Shown in pieces: positions 8,791-18,966 of a DNA stretch of 64,000 nt. The number at the start of each line of letters is the position of its first letter. Position 1 is the first letter of the stretch. The translations under genes were made by a program, and so were the position numbers. Source of the stretch: Gammaproteobacteria bacterium (GTDB taxonomy: Bacteria; Pseudomonadota; Gammaproteobacteria; Arenicellales; JAJDZL01); the NCBI GenBank assembly GCA_022823405.1, contig JAJDXD010000110.1:1-64000 (forward strand), given 5' to 3'. The notes under the pieces were generated by a model. It was given only the letters and a program-made list of their open reading frames with translations. It made no database searches and was not told where the DNA came from.

Positions 8791-9135
8791 TCAGTCGCTT
8801 GAAACCCCTTCAGGCGGCTTGTAATGGATCGGGAAGGGCGTTACAACGCCTTTTTCATCGGTCAGGTGAACTTTTGCAGCGCCTTCTTTTTCAACCTCAT
8901 CAATCCGAATTACGGAATGAATGGGAATGAACGTCCGACTGACCCCTCCAAACTGACTTTTGAGTTGCTCTTCTCCGGGATTGACAACCAGCTTTGATTG
9001 TTCACCGAAGACAAGGTCTGCAATCTCGATAAATGCATACATATCGCTCTGAGATACCTGTCGGGCATACAGTTCGTACACTTTCGACTGGTTATGAAAT
9101 ACGACACGATACATCTTTTTCTTTTTTGCTGCCAT
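8791..9135 (-). CDS. DUF1820 family protein
   Basis: A 114-residue soluble protein opening M-A-A-K-K-K-K-M-Y-R-V-V-F-H-N-Q and carrying V-Y-E-L-Y-A-R-x-V-S-Q-S-D, L-V-F-G-E and I-P-I-H-S-V-I-R-I-D-E-V, the conserved blocks of DUF1820. The family is common in gammaproteobacteria and has no established function. The basic start and length are normal for it. Confidence 0.85.
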   Translation of the reverse strand: MAAKKKKMYRVVFHNQSKVYELYARQVSQSDMYAFIEIADLVFGEQSKLVVNPGEEQLKSQFGGVSRTFIPIHSVIRIDEVEKEGAAKVHLTDEKGVVTPFPIHYKPPEGVSSD

Positions 9136-10023
9136 AACCTCAAATTCGGACTCAAGTTCAGGTTGGTTTGGTAACGTAAATTATATATGGACACCCTTAG
9201 TCCAAATTCAAGAGAGTTGTGGTCTGCTGTGGACCAGGGGGCAATTGCCAGCGATTGGGTGATACCAAATTAAGGGAATTACCCTTTTGAAAAAGCACAT
9301 ATTTCCGAAAGCAAAATTGCGCAGCGCAAAATATGTGATGCTTCGGAAGGCATTGTCTTCATTATGCGCAAAAGAAAATGAGTCAGTCTGTACGGATTCA
9401 TAGATCAGTTTGAGACGGAAAATGCGGCGATAGTCTGCATTGAACCGCGAGGTGCTGGACTGACAGACGCAAATGCCCCGGATGCGAGTTGGAGTGTGCC
9501 AGCAATGCCAGTTGGCATCAGCGCTGTAGCGTCAATCAACGTGTCAGTCAAACTTCCCGATTCGGGTCTGAACGAATCGTACTGAAATACGTTGCTTAGA
9601 ATCTCGTGCTCGCTGTGCGCTGGAAAAAGCTTCTGTCTCAGTCGTTGGGTGAGTTGTTGTCAGATTGTCATTCATCAGGCGTGTCGAATACTAAATCAGC
9701 ATCTTCGAATGCTGCGTCGTCAGAGAAAGGTGGCTGGCAGTTTCGACCTGACTTTGGAGTGGGGATGTGAATTGGAAGAGAATAGGAATTTTGTTCGTAT
9801 CGATCAGCTTGTCACAAAACAGGCACGCGACCGAAGTGTGAGTCAGATGTATTCAAACGAAACTGCAACCGCGGTGGACAAATGAGCGACGTAATTCACA
9901 GTCCTATGGGAGTTTGACAACTGCCAGCATTTATTGGATTTTTGATGGCTGCAGTCGGTCGATTTTTCATGCGCTCGAAATCGCTAAATTGAGCTCGCTG
10001 CCTGATTGCCAACAGCAAATGAC
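9136..10023. other. Gap without a convincing gene
   Basis: Almost 900 bases lie between the DUF1820 gene and the end of the BrxD-like gene. The best coding-like trace is an open frame at 9382-9585 (+), 67 codons with balanced codon use and a Val/Ser/Ala-rich product, but it has no start codon or ribosome site and was not recognised. It may be a relic of a longer gene. A frame at 9592-9885 looks random. No repeats or RNA genes were seen. Confidence 0.4.
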
Positions 10024-11340
10024 TCAGCTCGCACCGATTCGAAATGAGTGAAGCTCGTCATCTTGAGTTACGGGAATATCGCTCAAATCGTCTCCCCTGT
10101 GTTGACTGATTTCCACGTTGGAAATCAAGTCGCTCCAGACTGCCGAGGGATTCTGCTGCAGAATTGAAAGCATGTGAACAAACTGCGTTACAGTATTGCG
10201 CGGTGTGCGGAAATAGGCATCTCCAACCCGTTCGCCGCAATGGCGCATGAACGCTTTGAGCGCCGCATCCGGAAGACTGGCCTGATCGAACTGCATAACT
10301 CGACGAATATTCATCAACAGTACATACACATCCTCTGGTGAAAGGTTGGAAAGCCGAATTACAGGCCCTGCAAAATCGACGAATCGGTCGTCTGCAAAGG
10401 TATTTTCAGTCAATCTGGACTGCAGTGCTTCGTAGCTGTACATGCCGCGGCGGGTGTCCATCAAAAAATCCGGCGTGCCTCCAAAAATAAATCCCATGTG
10501 ACTGGCAGTGCCCTGAAGCACATCGTTCAAAATACGCAGTATCTGTTCATAATTTGCGTTTCTAGCGCGCGATGATGTCAGTTTGTATATGTTGACCAGT
10601 TCGTCCATCGACACAAGTAGTCCCTGATATCCTGCCTGACAGACGAATTCTGCAAAAACCTTGAGGTGGTCATAGACGCTCAGGTCGTCGATGATCGTCC
10701 GTACGCCAAGCGCGTTTCTGGCTTCAGTTTTTGTAGAATATTCAGCTCTAAGCCAGCGCAAAGCGGATGACTTGAGCTGGTCGTCGCCGGTATCGAAGCT
10801 CTCCAGATACCGCAGGATCACCGTAGCAAAACTGAAACCGCCTGTTAATTCCTCCAAATGGCTTAATTTGTCCTGGATAATCTGCGCGGTATCGCACTGG
10901 TTGCGCTGCTTCGCTTCGCGCTCAGATTGGCTGATGAAACGCTCTACAATGGAAGACATTGCACCGCCATTAGGCTTGGTTCGGGTCGACACGTTGCGCG
11001 CCAGTTCAGCATAAAGCGAGCGGGCTTGTCCCCCAGTCGCATGAATTCGACGGCCAGGCGCCAGGTCTGAAGACATCACGACCAGACCCTTTTCCAGTGC
11101 TATGAGCTGGATCAGATTCAGAAAGAATGTCTTGCCCGATCCATATTCTCCAATAACAAATCGAATGGTGGCTCCACCATCGCGAACTCGATCGATGTTC
11201 TTGACCAACTCCTCGATTTCGCGTGCTCGTCCAACCTGAATATGCCGCAGTCCCAATTTGGGGACGACGCCAGCATACAGCGACTGAATTATTGCATCCC
11301 GTTCGCGCGGACTTATTCGATTATCGGCCATTTTGTTCAA
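10024..11340 (-). CDS. BrxD-like P-loop ATPase (DUF2791/BrxC-BrxD family)
   Basis: A 438-residue ATPase. Walker A is G-E-Y-G-S-G-K-T near residue 66, Walker B is L-L-V-S-M-D-E near 243, and an arginine-finger-like region follows with G-G-T-P-D-F at about 290. The opening (I-x-S-L-Y-A-G-V-V-P-x-L-G-L-R-H-I-Q-V-G-R) and the P-E-D-V-Y-V-L-L segment fit the DUF2791 family that includes BrxD of type 2 BREX. It is the last gene of a three-gene module. The likely start is TTG at 11340, overlapping the TerB-gene stop as TTGA with GGAG five bases upstream; ATG at 11331 is the alternative. It probably drives a DNA-directed defence or repair step; its role here is inferred. Confidence 0.75.
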   Translation of the reverse strand: MNKMADNRISPRERDAIIQSLYAGVVPKLGLRHIQVGRAREIEELVKNIDRVRDGGATIRFVIGEYGSGKTFFLNLIQLIALEKGLVVMSSDLAPGRRIHATGGQARSLYAELARNVSTRTKPNGGAMSSIVERFISQSEREAKQRNQCDTAQIIQDKLSHLEELTGGFSFATVILRYLESFDTGDDQLKSSALRWLRAEYSTKTEARNALGVRTIIDDLSVYDHLKVFAEFVCQAGYQGLLVSMDELVNIYKLTSSRARNANYEQILRILNDVLQGTASHMGFIFGGTPDFLMDTRRGMYSYEALQSRLTENTFADDRFVDFAGPVIRLSNLSPEDVYVLLMNIRRVMQFDQASLPDAALKAFMRHCGERVGDAYFRTPRNTVTQFVHMLSILQQNPSAVWSDLISNVEISQHRGDDLSDIPVTQDDELHSFRIGAS

Positions 11341-13523
11341 AGCATCTCCAGCTGCTCTACCACGTTTTGATTGAGATTATAACCATCGTATTCTTCCAGC
11401 AAAGGTTCATCAAACTTGTCAAATGCCCATTCGTTCAGCATTTCTAAAGCGCCGCCTGGCATCAGTTTAAATTGTCCGGCGAGCTGTTTGAATTCTTCAT
11501 CATTCCAATGGCTGCGCTTAATCAATTCCTGGATCAGCGATGTGTGTCGATTGTCCATGCCCAGGAACAGTTCATCTACGCTGTCATGCTGATCATGTTC
11601 GGGTGTTTGACTGTCGTCTGCGAAGATCTCGCCCAATACTGCTGATACCCGATCGGTACTGTCCAATACAGAATCGATTCGTTCTGAATCAAGACTGAAG
11701 CTGGTCGGTTTTTCACCTGCTGCCGGAATCTCAAAAATCTGCTGTGTTCCGCTATCCGACCTGACTGCAACTGGCTCGTCTCCGATACTGTGTGAATGCA
11801 GGTCACCGTAGACAGCAGAGACGTCAAGATCAAGCAGCTTATAGATCTTCTTTACCGCGTCAACTCTTTGTGGCGGGACATAACCTTCAAAGACCGCGGC
11901 TGACAGTGCAACCGGGGCAAGTTCCTGTTTCGCCGACTGCGGCAGCGTTTTGAGGTTCTGTCGAAGCATTTGCAACGTTGGCTTTACGATGTTCATCCAA
12001 GTGAAATGCGCAATCAAATTATGCTGTTCGGCAAGAGTTAGATTTTTCTCTGAAAACAGACGGTTCAATACAACGTGTTCTGATATAGCTCGACGATTCG
12101 TGCTGAAAATAACAAAACAGGCAATTGCCAAATGGCGAAACGTATTCCAGTACTCTTCGCCGGGCTGTTCAAACGATTGATATTCACCGCCGTATCGAAA
12201 AATAATGACTTGATCCTCAAGCTTGAGGCTGTAGTTCGTTAACCTCGGATCCGGTGTAATTCTGATCCGCAAATCTGCAAATTTGTCAATGATTTTGATG
12301 GTTTTCGCTTTTGTAATCCGTTCGACAGCTTCGCCTTCAGCGATTTCCACAACCTCTGCAAAGCGAATCACACCACCACGCTGAAGACGGTTTTGCACCC
12401 AGGACGAAATTCTCTGCGCTTCCTGGCACGGGAATTGGTCTCTGATGCGGGCGGGCAGCAGCAGATGCGCGGCCAATTGTGCTCGCCGTTCAGGGTGTTT
12501 TCCTAAATATCGTCCGAACTTATTGAGGCTAATCTCTGCTTCTTCAGCAATATCATCAGCAACGGAAAATAGAACTGAATCTGATTCATCCGATAGGGTG
12601 CCAACGTATCCAATGTAGCGAATCAGGTCAACTGTGTATTGAAATGCTTGAGAGCGATAACCAACGAATGCGTCGTCTTCCGGAATAGGCAGCAGCATGC
12701 CTTTGGGATGCCGCTCATCGAACATCGAAATGAAAAGCGCTCTGAACTCTGGAAATACTCGGTGAATGGTGGCATTGAATCTCGAATTGATGACATACCA
12801 ATTGAACAGCCAACGTCCATTCAGAGGTTTTTTGTCGTTCGCCATAATCCCTATCGCAGAGAGTACGGCAGTGTAACTTGGATGCCGATATCTGGATTTT
12901 GTCGGTTGTACATCCTGATCCAATCCTAAAATGAGTTTTCCAATGCTGACAAAAGTCTGCAGGAGGTTGTCGGCATACGAATCGTCGCGGTAAATTTCCC
13001 AAAGCCGTTCGGCTTCCTCAACGATTGATATTTTTTCCGCTCGAGTAGAATGATCGAAGAAAAACCGCCTTTCGAGTCCAGTGAAGTACAGAATAGCAAA
13101 TTTCACGCTGTACCTGGTGCTGTTGCGTTCCACCAGCCAATCCAAATAGGTTGCGCGGGTTTCCGGAAGGCAGCGGGCATAATTTGGCGGATCAGAATAG
13201 AATCCGTTTCCCAGATAATCATCTCCGGGTTCTGAGACAGGAAACTGAGGGACGATGAAGCCGACATCCCGGTAATATTCGAAATCATCATCCGACGGCG
13301 TTCCGAGGTACACCATTCCGCGAATTTTGCGACCCGCAACCTGAACAGTTTTCCCGTTCGGAACCCAGGGATCAAACTCCCTGGTGAATCGAGCCCGGTG
13401 CTTTCTGTTCGTTCTTCGGGGCTTCGAAGATTTCCTCGCCTTTACGACTTTTTGCTTTCTTTTTTTTCTCTTTTTCAATGGTTCAGGACTTTTCGGGGTG
13501 CGGTCAACGAATCGCGGGTTCAC
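11337..13523 (-). CDS. TerB-N/TerB-C domain protein
   Basis: A 728-residue protein beginning with a very basic Lys/Arg tract (about residues 15-45), then a TerB-N-like region (about 55-290, with W-V-P-N-G-K and the Y-L-G-T-P-S-D block), a helical middle, an acidic linker (about 590-660) and a TerB-C-like end carrying the G-x-M-P-G-G-A-L-E-x-L-N-E-W-A pattern. TerB-related proteins have been predicted to sit in stress and phage-defence systems with ATPases and helicases. Here it lies between a superfamily II helicase and a BrxD-like ATPase, fitting that picture. The basic tract suggests nucleic-acid contact (inference). Domain limits are approximate. Confidence 0.7.
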   Translation of the reverse strand: MNPRFVDRTPKSPEPLKKRKKRKQKVVKARKSSKPRRTNRKHRARFTREFDPWVPNGKTVQVAGRKIRGMVYLGTPSDDDFEYYRDVGFIVPQFPVSEPGDDYLGNGFYSDPPNYARCLPETRATYLDWLVERNSTRYSVKFAILYFTGLERRFFFDHSTRAEKISIVEEAERLWEIYRDDSYADNLLQTFVSIGKLILGLDQDVQPTKSRYRHPSYTAVLSAIGIMANDKKPLNGRWLFNWYVINSRFNATIHRVFPEFRALFISMFDERHPKGMLLPIPEDDAFVGYRSQAFQYTVDLIRYIGYVGTLSDESDSVLFSVADDIAEEAEISLNKFGRYLGKHPERRAQLAAHLLLPARIRDQFPCQEAQRISSWVQNRLQRGGVIRFAEVVEIAEGEAVERITKAKTIKIIDKFADLRIRITPDPRLTNYSLKLEDQVIIFRYGGEYQSFEQPGEEYWNTFRHLAIACFVIFSTNRRAISEHVVLNRLFSEKNLTLAEQHNLIAHFTWMNIVKPTLQMLRQNLKTLPQSAKQELAPVALSAAVFEGYVPPQRVDAVKKIYKLLDLDVSAVYGDLHSHSIGDEPVAVRSDSGTQQIFEIPAAGEKPTSFSLDSERIDSVLDSTDRVSAVLGEIFADDSQTPEHDQHDSVDELFLGMDNRHTSLIQELIKRSHWNDEEFKQLAGQFKLMPGGALEMLNEWAFDKFDEPLLEEYDGYNLNQNVVEQLEML

Positions 13524-13685
13524 GCATCCAATTATTGATTAGGGAATTGATGTCAGTGAAATATGTGCAATAGCCTTATTGCGAAATACGGCAAATTATC
13601 AGCCATATAACAGTTCGACAAGCAGTTGTGTGAAGTCGCATGCCGCGCCGGCTCTGACCTGAGCAATTATGTACTCCATTGATGC

Positions 13686-15908
13686 CTAATGATGTAAATT
13701 TTGAATCAATTCAGGTAGTGCGCCCGCATCGAATCTGCTGCTCAACGCATCTTTCAATAGAAGGTCAAGATTCAAATACCGATGAAACTTTTCAGTGACC
13801 AGGTTTAAATCCGAATCCAACAGTGCGTCTTCGTCCAGCCCATGCGGCAAACCCAGTTGGTCCAGGCATTCAAGAAACTTTTGCATGCAGCGGATTCTTG
13901 TTACATCAAGCAGGCCATCATAGACCGTTGCCCGATAACCACAGGTGCGAAGTGCGATGGCGAGCGTGGCAGTTTTTACTGTCCCGGCCCATGTCGCCAG
14001 AAGTACATTCTGGCTGCCAAGTTGAATCTGGCAGCTTGAATCCAAGCCCAATTTACGAAACTCGGTGCGCGCATCATGCAGTAAGCCGCACGCGCAGCTG
14101 TCGAGATATATTGGAAAATTGCTGCCAGCGAATATCTGTTTCATGCGCTGTATTACGACATCGTCAATCAGGCCTGTGCTGCCGCCGAATATAGGCGGTT
14201 TGCCCTTGACGCTGGCCCCAACGTGAATGACTTTAGCGTCGTTGTCGATGGACTTGATGCGCCACCTGCGTCCGGAAAAGACGATTGTCATCCCCTCCGA
14301 CATCATCATAACTACGGGTATTACGCCCAGTTGACGGCCTTGTGCAATGATGCGATATTCCTGAGGGGTCTGAAAAACAGCAAAAAAATTGTAATGATTG
14401 ACGATTCTCTCACCTTTTTTGCCGAGCAGCAGCAGCCCGTCCGATGATTGCTCGATCAGATTCACGTCTTTGCTGCCCATTTGCGACAGCAGCTGTAAAA
14501 ACAGTTTGGTGTCAACGCCCTGGAATGGGCCTTTCCGGCACAATGTTGTGAAGATCTGATTGGCGCTGGCACCACAGTTTTGGGCCACCACAGAGAGAAT
14601 CTGGTGGGTCAGCGTTGAGAGGTGCAACGCGAGTGGCGCAGGCGACTCGCTCCATCCTTCGATCATAAGTTCAACCATTGCTATCGCACGCACAAGTCCC
14701 AAGTGCAGTCGATCAAGTGGATGCGAATTCAAACCCACGGCACCCTCGATTGCATACATACGCAGGACAGCTGCCTGGCCTGGTCGGCGTCCGGACCGGC
14801 CAAGACGCTGATGCAGTGATGCAACTGTATGAGGTGGGCCAATCTGTGCGACGCAGGCAATATCACCTATATCGATGCCGATTTCGAGCGTCGACGTACA
14901 AACGGCAGTAACGAAATTTGAACTTTTCAGGTGCTGTTCGAGGTCCACTCGTGATTTGCGGGACAAATTGGCGTGGTGAGGATAAAACTCATTGGGGATG
15001 CGAACGTTCTCAGACATCTGCCTTAATCGGTCTGCATAGAATTCAACGTTTTGACGCGATTCAGCAAAAACTAAATTGTTGGCACCGCGAATGTGGGCAA
15101 ACAAATGATCAGCCACAGATTTTTTGGCGGCTGATTCGTCATTGTCCAACCCGTGTTTTTCAACATAAGCCCGAATTTGGACCTGCAGTTCACGGCTAGC
15201 CGATGAGCTTTCAAGCAGCTGAACCGAAGAGGGTGCTTCAGGCCGCAAAAACTGTCTGACCAGCGCCATTTCACCTAGCGTTGCCGACAGACCAACGCGT
15301 CGAATCGTCCGGTTTGCTGCGATTTCAAGCCGGGTCAGCAGCGATCGCAAATGGATGCCGCGCTCATTGTTCAATAGTGCATGTAATTCATCGATAACGA
15401 CCGCGCGGGTTGTCGAGAAAAGAGCCGGTATTTCGAGGCCTCGAAGCACAAACAGGGCTTCAAGAGACTCGGGTGTAATTAACAGTACGCCACCAGGGTG
15501 TCTGCGGGCGCGTGCTTTAATGCTTTGTAATACATCCCCATGCCAGGGATACACCGGCAGTTCCAATGTTGCGCAAAGATCTTCAAGGCGCTCGAACTGG
15601 TCATTAATGAGTGCCTTGGTCGGGCCAATATAGACAAGATCAAAGCCATCGCCACCGGGTTTTTCCAGCGCGGTAGAGAGCAGGGGTAGAAAAACCGCTT
15701 CAGTTTTTCCGCTGGCTGTGGCAGCTGAAACAATCAGGTCGCGGCGCCCGTCCAGCAATGCGGGAATCGCCTGTTCCTGAATGTCTCGAAGATGATTCCA
15801 GCCCTTGCTCCAGATCCATCTTTGAATTGGTTTCGCCAAACGATCAAATCCCAACGATTTCCGGGAGACTGAATAAGACGAACCGGCAGTACTGTCAGAG
15901 TGTGCCAT
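13686..15908 (-). CDS. Lhr/BrxHI-like DEAD/DEAH superfamily II helicase
   Basis: A 740-residue helicase. Visible motifs in order: a Q-motif-like I-Q-E-Q-A-I-P-A-L near residue 45, motif I A-T-A-S-G-K-T-E, motif Ia P-T-K-A-L, motif II D-E-L-H, motif III S-A-T, the S-T-L-E-I-G-I-D-I-G block and motif VI H-Q-R-L-G-R-S-G-R. The last third is a specific accessory region. It resembles Lhr-like helicases such as BrxHI of type 2 BREX. It is the first gene of the module with the TerB and BrxD-like genes, 162 bases upstream of the TerB gene. It is predicted to unwind nucleic acid using ATP in defence or repair; target unknown. Confidence 0.85.
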   Translation of the reverse strand: MAHSDSTAGSSYSVSRKSLGFDRLAKPIQRWIWSKGWNHLRDIQEQAIPALLDGRRDLIVSAATASGKTEAVFLPLLSTALEKPGGDGFDLVYIGPTKALINDQFERLEDLCATLELPVYPWHGDVLQSIKARARRHPGGVLLITPESLEALFVLRGLEIPALFSTTRAVVIDELHALLNNERGIHLRSLLTRLEIAANRTIRRVGLSATLGEMALVRQFLRPEAPSSVQLLESSSASRELQVQIRAYVEKHGLDNDESAAKKSVADHLFAHIRGANNLVFAESRQNVEFYADRLRQMSENVRIPNEFYPHHANLSRKSRVDLEQHLKSSNFVTAVCTSTLEIGIDIGDIACVAQIGPPHTVASLHQRLGRSGRRPGQAAVLRMYAIEGAVGLNSHPLDRLHLGLVRAIAMVELMIEGWSESPAPLALHLSTLTHQILSVVAQNCGASANQIFTTLCRKGPFQGVDTKLFLQLLSQMGSKDVNLIEQSSDGLLLLGKKGERIVNHYNFFAVFQTPQEYRIIAQGRQLGVIPVVMMMSEGMTIVFSGRRWRIKSIDNDAKVIHVGASVKGKPPIFGGSTGLIDDVVIQRMKQIFAGSNFPIYLDSCACGLLHDARTEFRKLGLDSSCQIQLGSQNVLLATWAGTVKTATLAIALRTCGYRATVYDGLLDVTRIRCMQKFLECLDQLGLPHGLDEDALLDSDLNLVTEKFHRYLNLDLLLKDALSSRFDAGALPELIQNLHH

Positions 15909-16222
15909 GATGATTATTCAGGAGTGATTGGAAGGTGACTGTGCCAGATGGTATTTACCCGAATTAGTCTGCCCGAGGCTCCGGGAACTTGTCGATAGAC
16001 GGACGACAGGAGCGGCGTTGTTGAACAAAATCGTCTGCTCTATTTCCCAATCGGAATAGATCGCGTGATAGTTACAGAATATCAAGGTATAGGCTGGATT
16101 GACCAACCCCCGCTCGCCATGGTAAGCATTTTGTCGCCTTTCTTGTTGCGCTTGTTGTGCAAAATCATTAAAAATCTGGAATTTGTCAACATAAAAGGAT
16201 GATTCACCAAATGAATGATTGA
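15909..16222. other. Gap upstream of the helicase module
   Basis: About 310 bases contain the presumed promoter of the minus-strand helicase module. A minus-strand open frame of 120 codons (15918-16280) runs through it, but its product shows no family features and its beginning overlaps the better small membrane ORF at 16223-16369, so it is not called as a gene. Confidence 0.4.
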
Positions 16223-16369
16223 TTAAGTGGAATCGAATAAAAATCCATACCAGATTATCATTGCTGGAACGATTAACCACAGTAAACCCTTGATCAGAAA
16301 AAAGAGAAAGACGAAAATACCAATTTTCCCGAAGTGCTTTCTGCCGATGCGGTTGAACAGTGTTTTCAC
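16223..16369 (-). CDS. Small predicted single-helix membrane protein (48 aa)
   Basis: A short frame of 48 codons starting at GTG 16369, with GGAAAGG just upstream. The product begins with a basic stretch (K-T-L-F-N-R-I-G-R-K-H-F-G-K) and continues with hydrophobic residues broken by K-G-L-L-W-L, ending W-Y-G-F. This basic-then-hydrophobic layout is typical of small inner-membrane proteins of gammaproteobacteria. It lies between the helicase module and an alpha/beta hydrolase. No function can be given. Confidence 0.5.
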   Translation of the reverse strand: MKTLFNRIGRKHFGKIGIFVFLFFLIKGLLWLIVPAMIIWYGFLFDST

Positions 16370-16455
16370 ATAACCTTTCCAGGTGAAATCATTAATAAAG
16401 TCCTTTATCGCGAACTTCGCTCAGGTATTTATCAAAATTCTACATCATACAGAAA

Positions 16456-17307
16456 TTATGGACGATTGAGGAACGGAGACAAGTGTCTGACCACACTTTC
16501 AGGATCGTCCATGTGACAGTGATGGCCCCCTTCAATATCAATGATTCTTGCAGTTTGAAGGTATGATTCCTGTCCAGCGAGGTCTGGCCACTGCTTGGCA
16601 ATGCCGTTGTTTGATCGAATCAGCAGGGAATCGCATTCGATTTTATTCAGATAGCCGCGGACATGCTCTTCCGTCAGGTAAACTGGAGATGGCAAGGTGA
16701 GCCGCCGGTCAGTTCGCCAGATATAGCCATCCGGTGTTTCAATCATGTTGCGCGCTGCAATAAGTAATGCTGCGTTACCTGACAAATCTCCAACCCGTTT
16801 TCGTGCAATGGCAGCCTCTTCAATGGTCGTGTAAATTCTGGGAGCCGATGCTGATTTTCTTGAGCCGGTAATATGTCGTCTAAGTTGTTCGGTTAAATTT
16901 TCTGGCGGTGCAGTAAATGGAATGAGACCTTCGACCATGGCAAGACGTTTGATCCTTTCGGGTATAGTGGCTGCGATCATCGCGGCCACGCCAGCTCCTA
17001 ATGAATGGCCCAGTAAAGTGAACTGCTGGAGTCCCAATGCGTCTGCCGCCAGAATGACATCGGCAGCATAGTCCACGAAATGATATGCGTTGGAACCAGT
17101 GCGGTGTTCGGACTTGCCGTGTCCCGGAAAGTCGATAGCGATCAGTCGCATGCCGGATAAGAAGTTCGCTAACGGAGAAAAACTCGCTGCATTATCCAGC
17201 CAGCCGTGTAACGCGATCACCGGCGGGTCCTCACTGTTATCGGAAATCAGCGCACCAAGACCCAGATTTGCTGTCTTGATGAACTCTTCTTTCAGGTTCA
17301 AACTCAT
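16456..17307 (-). CDS. Alpha/beta-fold hydrolase
   Basis: A 283-residue hydrolase. The oxyanion-region H-G-W-L-D-N lies near residue 34, the nucleophile elbow is G-H-S-L-G-A-G near 100, an acidic residue follows in the cap/strand region, and the catalytic His sits in G-G-H-H-C-H-M-D near 265. The G-W-L-D-N signature is shared with MEST-like serine hydrolases of gammaproteobacteria. The substrate is unknown; likely a cytoplasmic esterase or thioesterase-like enzyme. It diverges from gltA. Confidence 0.85.
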   Translation of the reverse strand: MSLNLKEEFIKTANLGLGALISDNSEDPPVIALHGWLDNAASFSPLANFLSGMRLIAIDFPGHGKSEHRTGSNAYHFVDYAADVILAADALGLQQFTLLGHSLGAGVAAMIAATIPERIKRLAMVEGLIPFTAPPENLTEQLRRHITGSRKSASAPRIYTTIEEAAIARKRVGDLSGNAALLIAARNMIETPDGYIWRTDRRLTLPSPVYLTEEHVRGYLNKIECDSLLIRSNNGIAKQWPDLAGQESYLQTARIIDIEGGHHCHMDDPESVVRHLSPFLNRP

Positions 17308-17563
17308 TGAATCTGATAGTTGACGGAATTGAATTGTTGCAGATAAAGGTGCATAGCCATGCTCGCTGAAAATCTCCTGTTGAAAATGACTAATGTGAAT
17401 GATGAGTCAAACAGTGACTCGCTTACAGGAGAAAGGATTTTAATCAATAGTCGATTGGGAAAAGAAGTCGTCCGCTGGAAGCGGGTTCATCCAAAAGTCT
17501 CGTAGTACAATAGTTCGTCCGCGAACGCGCCAAGTTGAATGATTGGCAGATATTGGTGAAACT

Positions 17564-18952
17564 ATGGCTCAAGAACAAAAAAAAGTCGTTACTCTACCCG
17601 CGAGGGCAGTTGACAAAAATTCCGTAACCATGACTGACAATCGCACTGGTCAGTCATACGAATTTCCGATTCTTGACGGCACGGAAGGCCCGAGTCTTAT
17701 CGATATATCGCAAATGTACGCCAAGACGGGTATGTTTACATATGATCCTGGATTTACATCAACGGGTTCCTGTCAGTCAGGCATCACATTTATCGATGGT
17801 GAAAAGGGTATTTTGCTCCATCGAGGTTATCCCATTGAGCAACTGGTTGCTGAAGCGTCATATCTGGACGTCTGTTATCTGCTGTTGCACGGAGAGTTGC
17901 CCGCCCAGATTGAAAAGCGCGAGTTCGAAAAATCAATCACGATGCATACAATGCTGCATGAGCAATTGACATCATTCTATCGCGGCTTCAAACGTTCCGC
18001 TCATCCGATGGCAGTCATGGTTGGTGTGGTCGGCGCTTTATCTGCGTTTTATCATGAAGATACGGATATCCATGATCCACTTCAGAGAATGATTGCCGCC
18101 CACAGACTGATTGCAAAGATGCCAACCATTGGCGCCTTTGCATTCAAATATTCGTTGGGTCAGCCATTTATGTATCCAAAGAACGAATTGAGCTACGCGG
18201 AAAACTTGCTACGAATGATGTTTGCAGTACCAACTGAGGATTATGAAATCAACCCCATATTTGCGCGCGCAGTCGACCGTATTTTGATTCTTCACGCCGA
18301 TCATGAGCAGAATGCTTCAACTTCGACGGTACGTCTGGCAGGTTCTTCTGGTGCAAATCCATTTGCATGCGTTGCTTCAGGTATTGCATCGCTGTGGGGT
18401 CCGGCTCATGGTGGAGCAAACGAAGCAGTACTCAACATGTTGGGTGATATCGGTGATAAACGAAACATTCCGAAATTTATTGCCAGGGCAAAGGATAAGA
18501 ATGACAATTTTCGTTTGATGGGATTCGGGCACCGGGTGTACAAGAACTTTGACCCACGTGCCAAAGTCATGAAAGAAACATGTCACGAAGTGCTGAACGA
18601 ATTGGGAATTAAAGATCCGGTATTGCCTATCGCTCTGGAATTGGAGCGCATTGCTTTAGAAGATGAATATTTCATTGAGAAAAAGCTTTATCCGAATGTT
18701 GATTTTTACTCTGGCATCATATTGCGGGCATTGGGTTTTCCAACACAGATGTTCACAGTGCTGTTTGCCATTGCTCGAACAACGGGTTGGGTTGCGCACT
18801 GGAAGGAAATGTTTACCGGCGATGACAGTCATAGAATCGGCCGCCCGCGTCAGCTCTACATCGGGCCCAAGAAACGGAATTTCAAAAGAGTCGAAAACCG
18901 CAAAAAATCCATGCCGGACTGGCTGAAAATGTGGGGAGGCAGAAACGGTTGA
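17564..18952 (+). CDS. gltA: Citrate synthase (type II)
   Basis: About 462 residues, joining oxaloacetate and acetyl-CoA to citrate. Typical blocks are present: [21 protein letters not shown] with a catalytic His, [17 protein letters not shown] with a second catalytic His, and the Asp in N-V-D-F-Y-S-G. It ends about 30 residues beyond the usual S-I-G-R-P-R-Q-L-Y-x-G terminus, with a basic tail finishing near W-G-G-R. The start is placed at ATG 17564; seven upstream codons from TTG 17543 are also open. It converges with the MATE gene with only 14 bases between stops. Confidence 0.95.
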   Translation: MAQEQKKVVTLPARAVDKNSVTMTDNRTGQSYEFPILDGTEGPSLIDISQMYAKTGMFTYDPGFTSTGSCQSGITFIDGEKGILLHRGYPIEQLVAEASYLDVCYLLLHGELPAQIEKREFEKSITMHTMLHEQLTSFYRGFKRSAHPMAVMVGVVGALSAFYHEDTDIHDPLQRMIAAHRLIAKMPTIGAFAFKYSLGQPFMYPKNELSYAENLLRMMFAVPTEDYEINPIFARAVDRILILHADHEQNASTSTVRLAGSSGANPFACVASGIASLWGPAHGGANEAVLNMLGDIGDKRNIPKFIARAKDKNDNFRLMGFGHRVYKNFDPRAKVMKETCHEVLNELGIKDPVLPIALELERIALEDEYFIEKKLYPNVDFYSGIILRALGFPTQMFTVLFAIARTTGWVAHWKEMFTGDDSHRIGRPRQLYIGPKKRNFKRVENRKKSMPDWLKMWGGRNG

Positions 18953-18966
18953 GTCCGTTCAGTCGT

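Noticed and set aside
9272-9288. Short hairpin AAGGG-AATTA-CCCTT with a T run
   Set aside because: The stem has only five base pairs and no plus-strand gene ends just before it.
15918-16280. Minus-strand frame of 120 codons
   Set aside because: No family features, and it conflicts with the better small membrane ORF; judged chance.
17404-17420. GAGTCA-N5-TGACTC repeat upstream of gltA
   Set aside because: Six-base arms are likely by chance and no matching regulator site is known to me.
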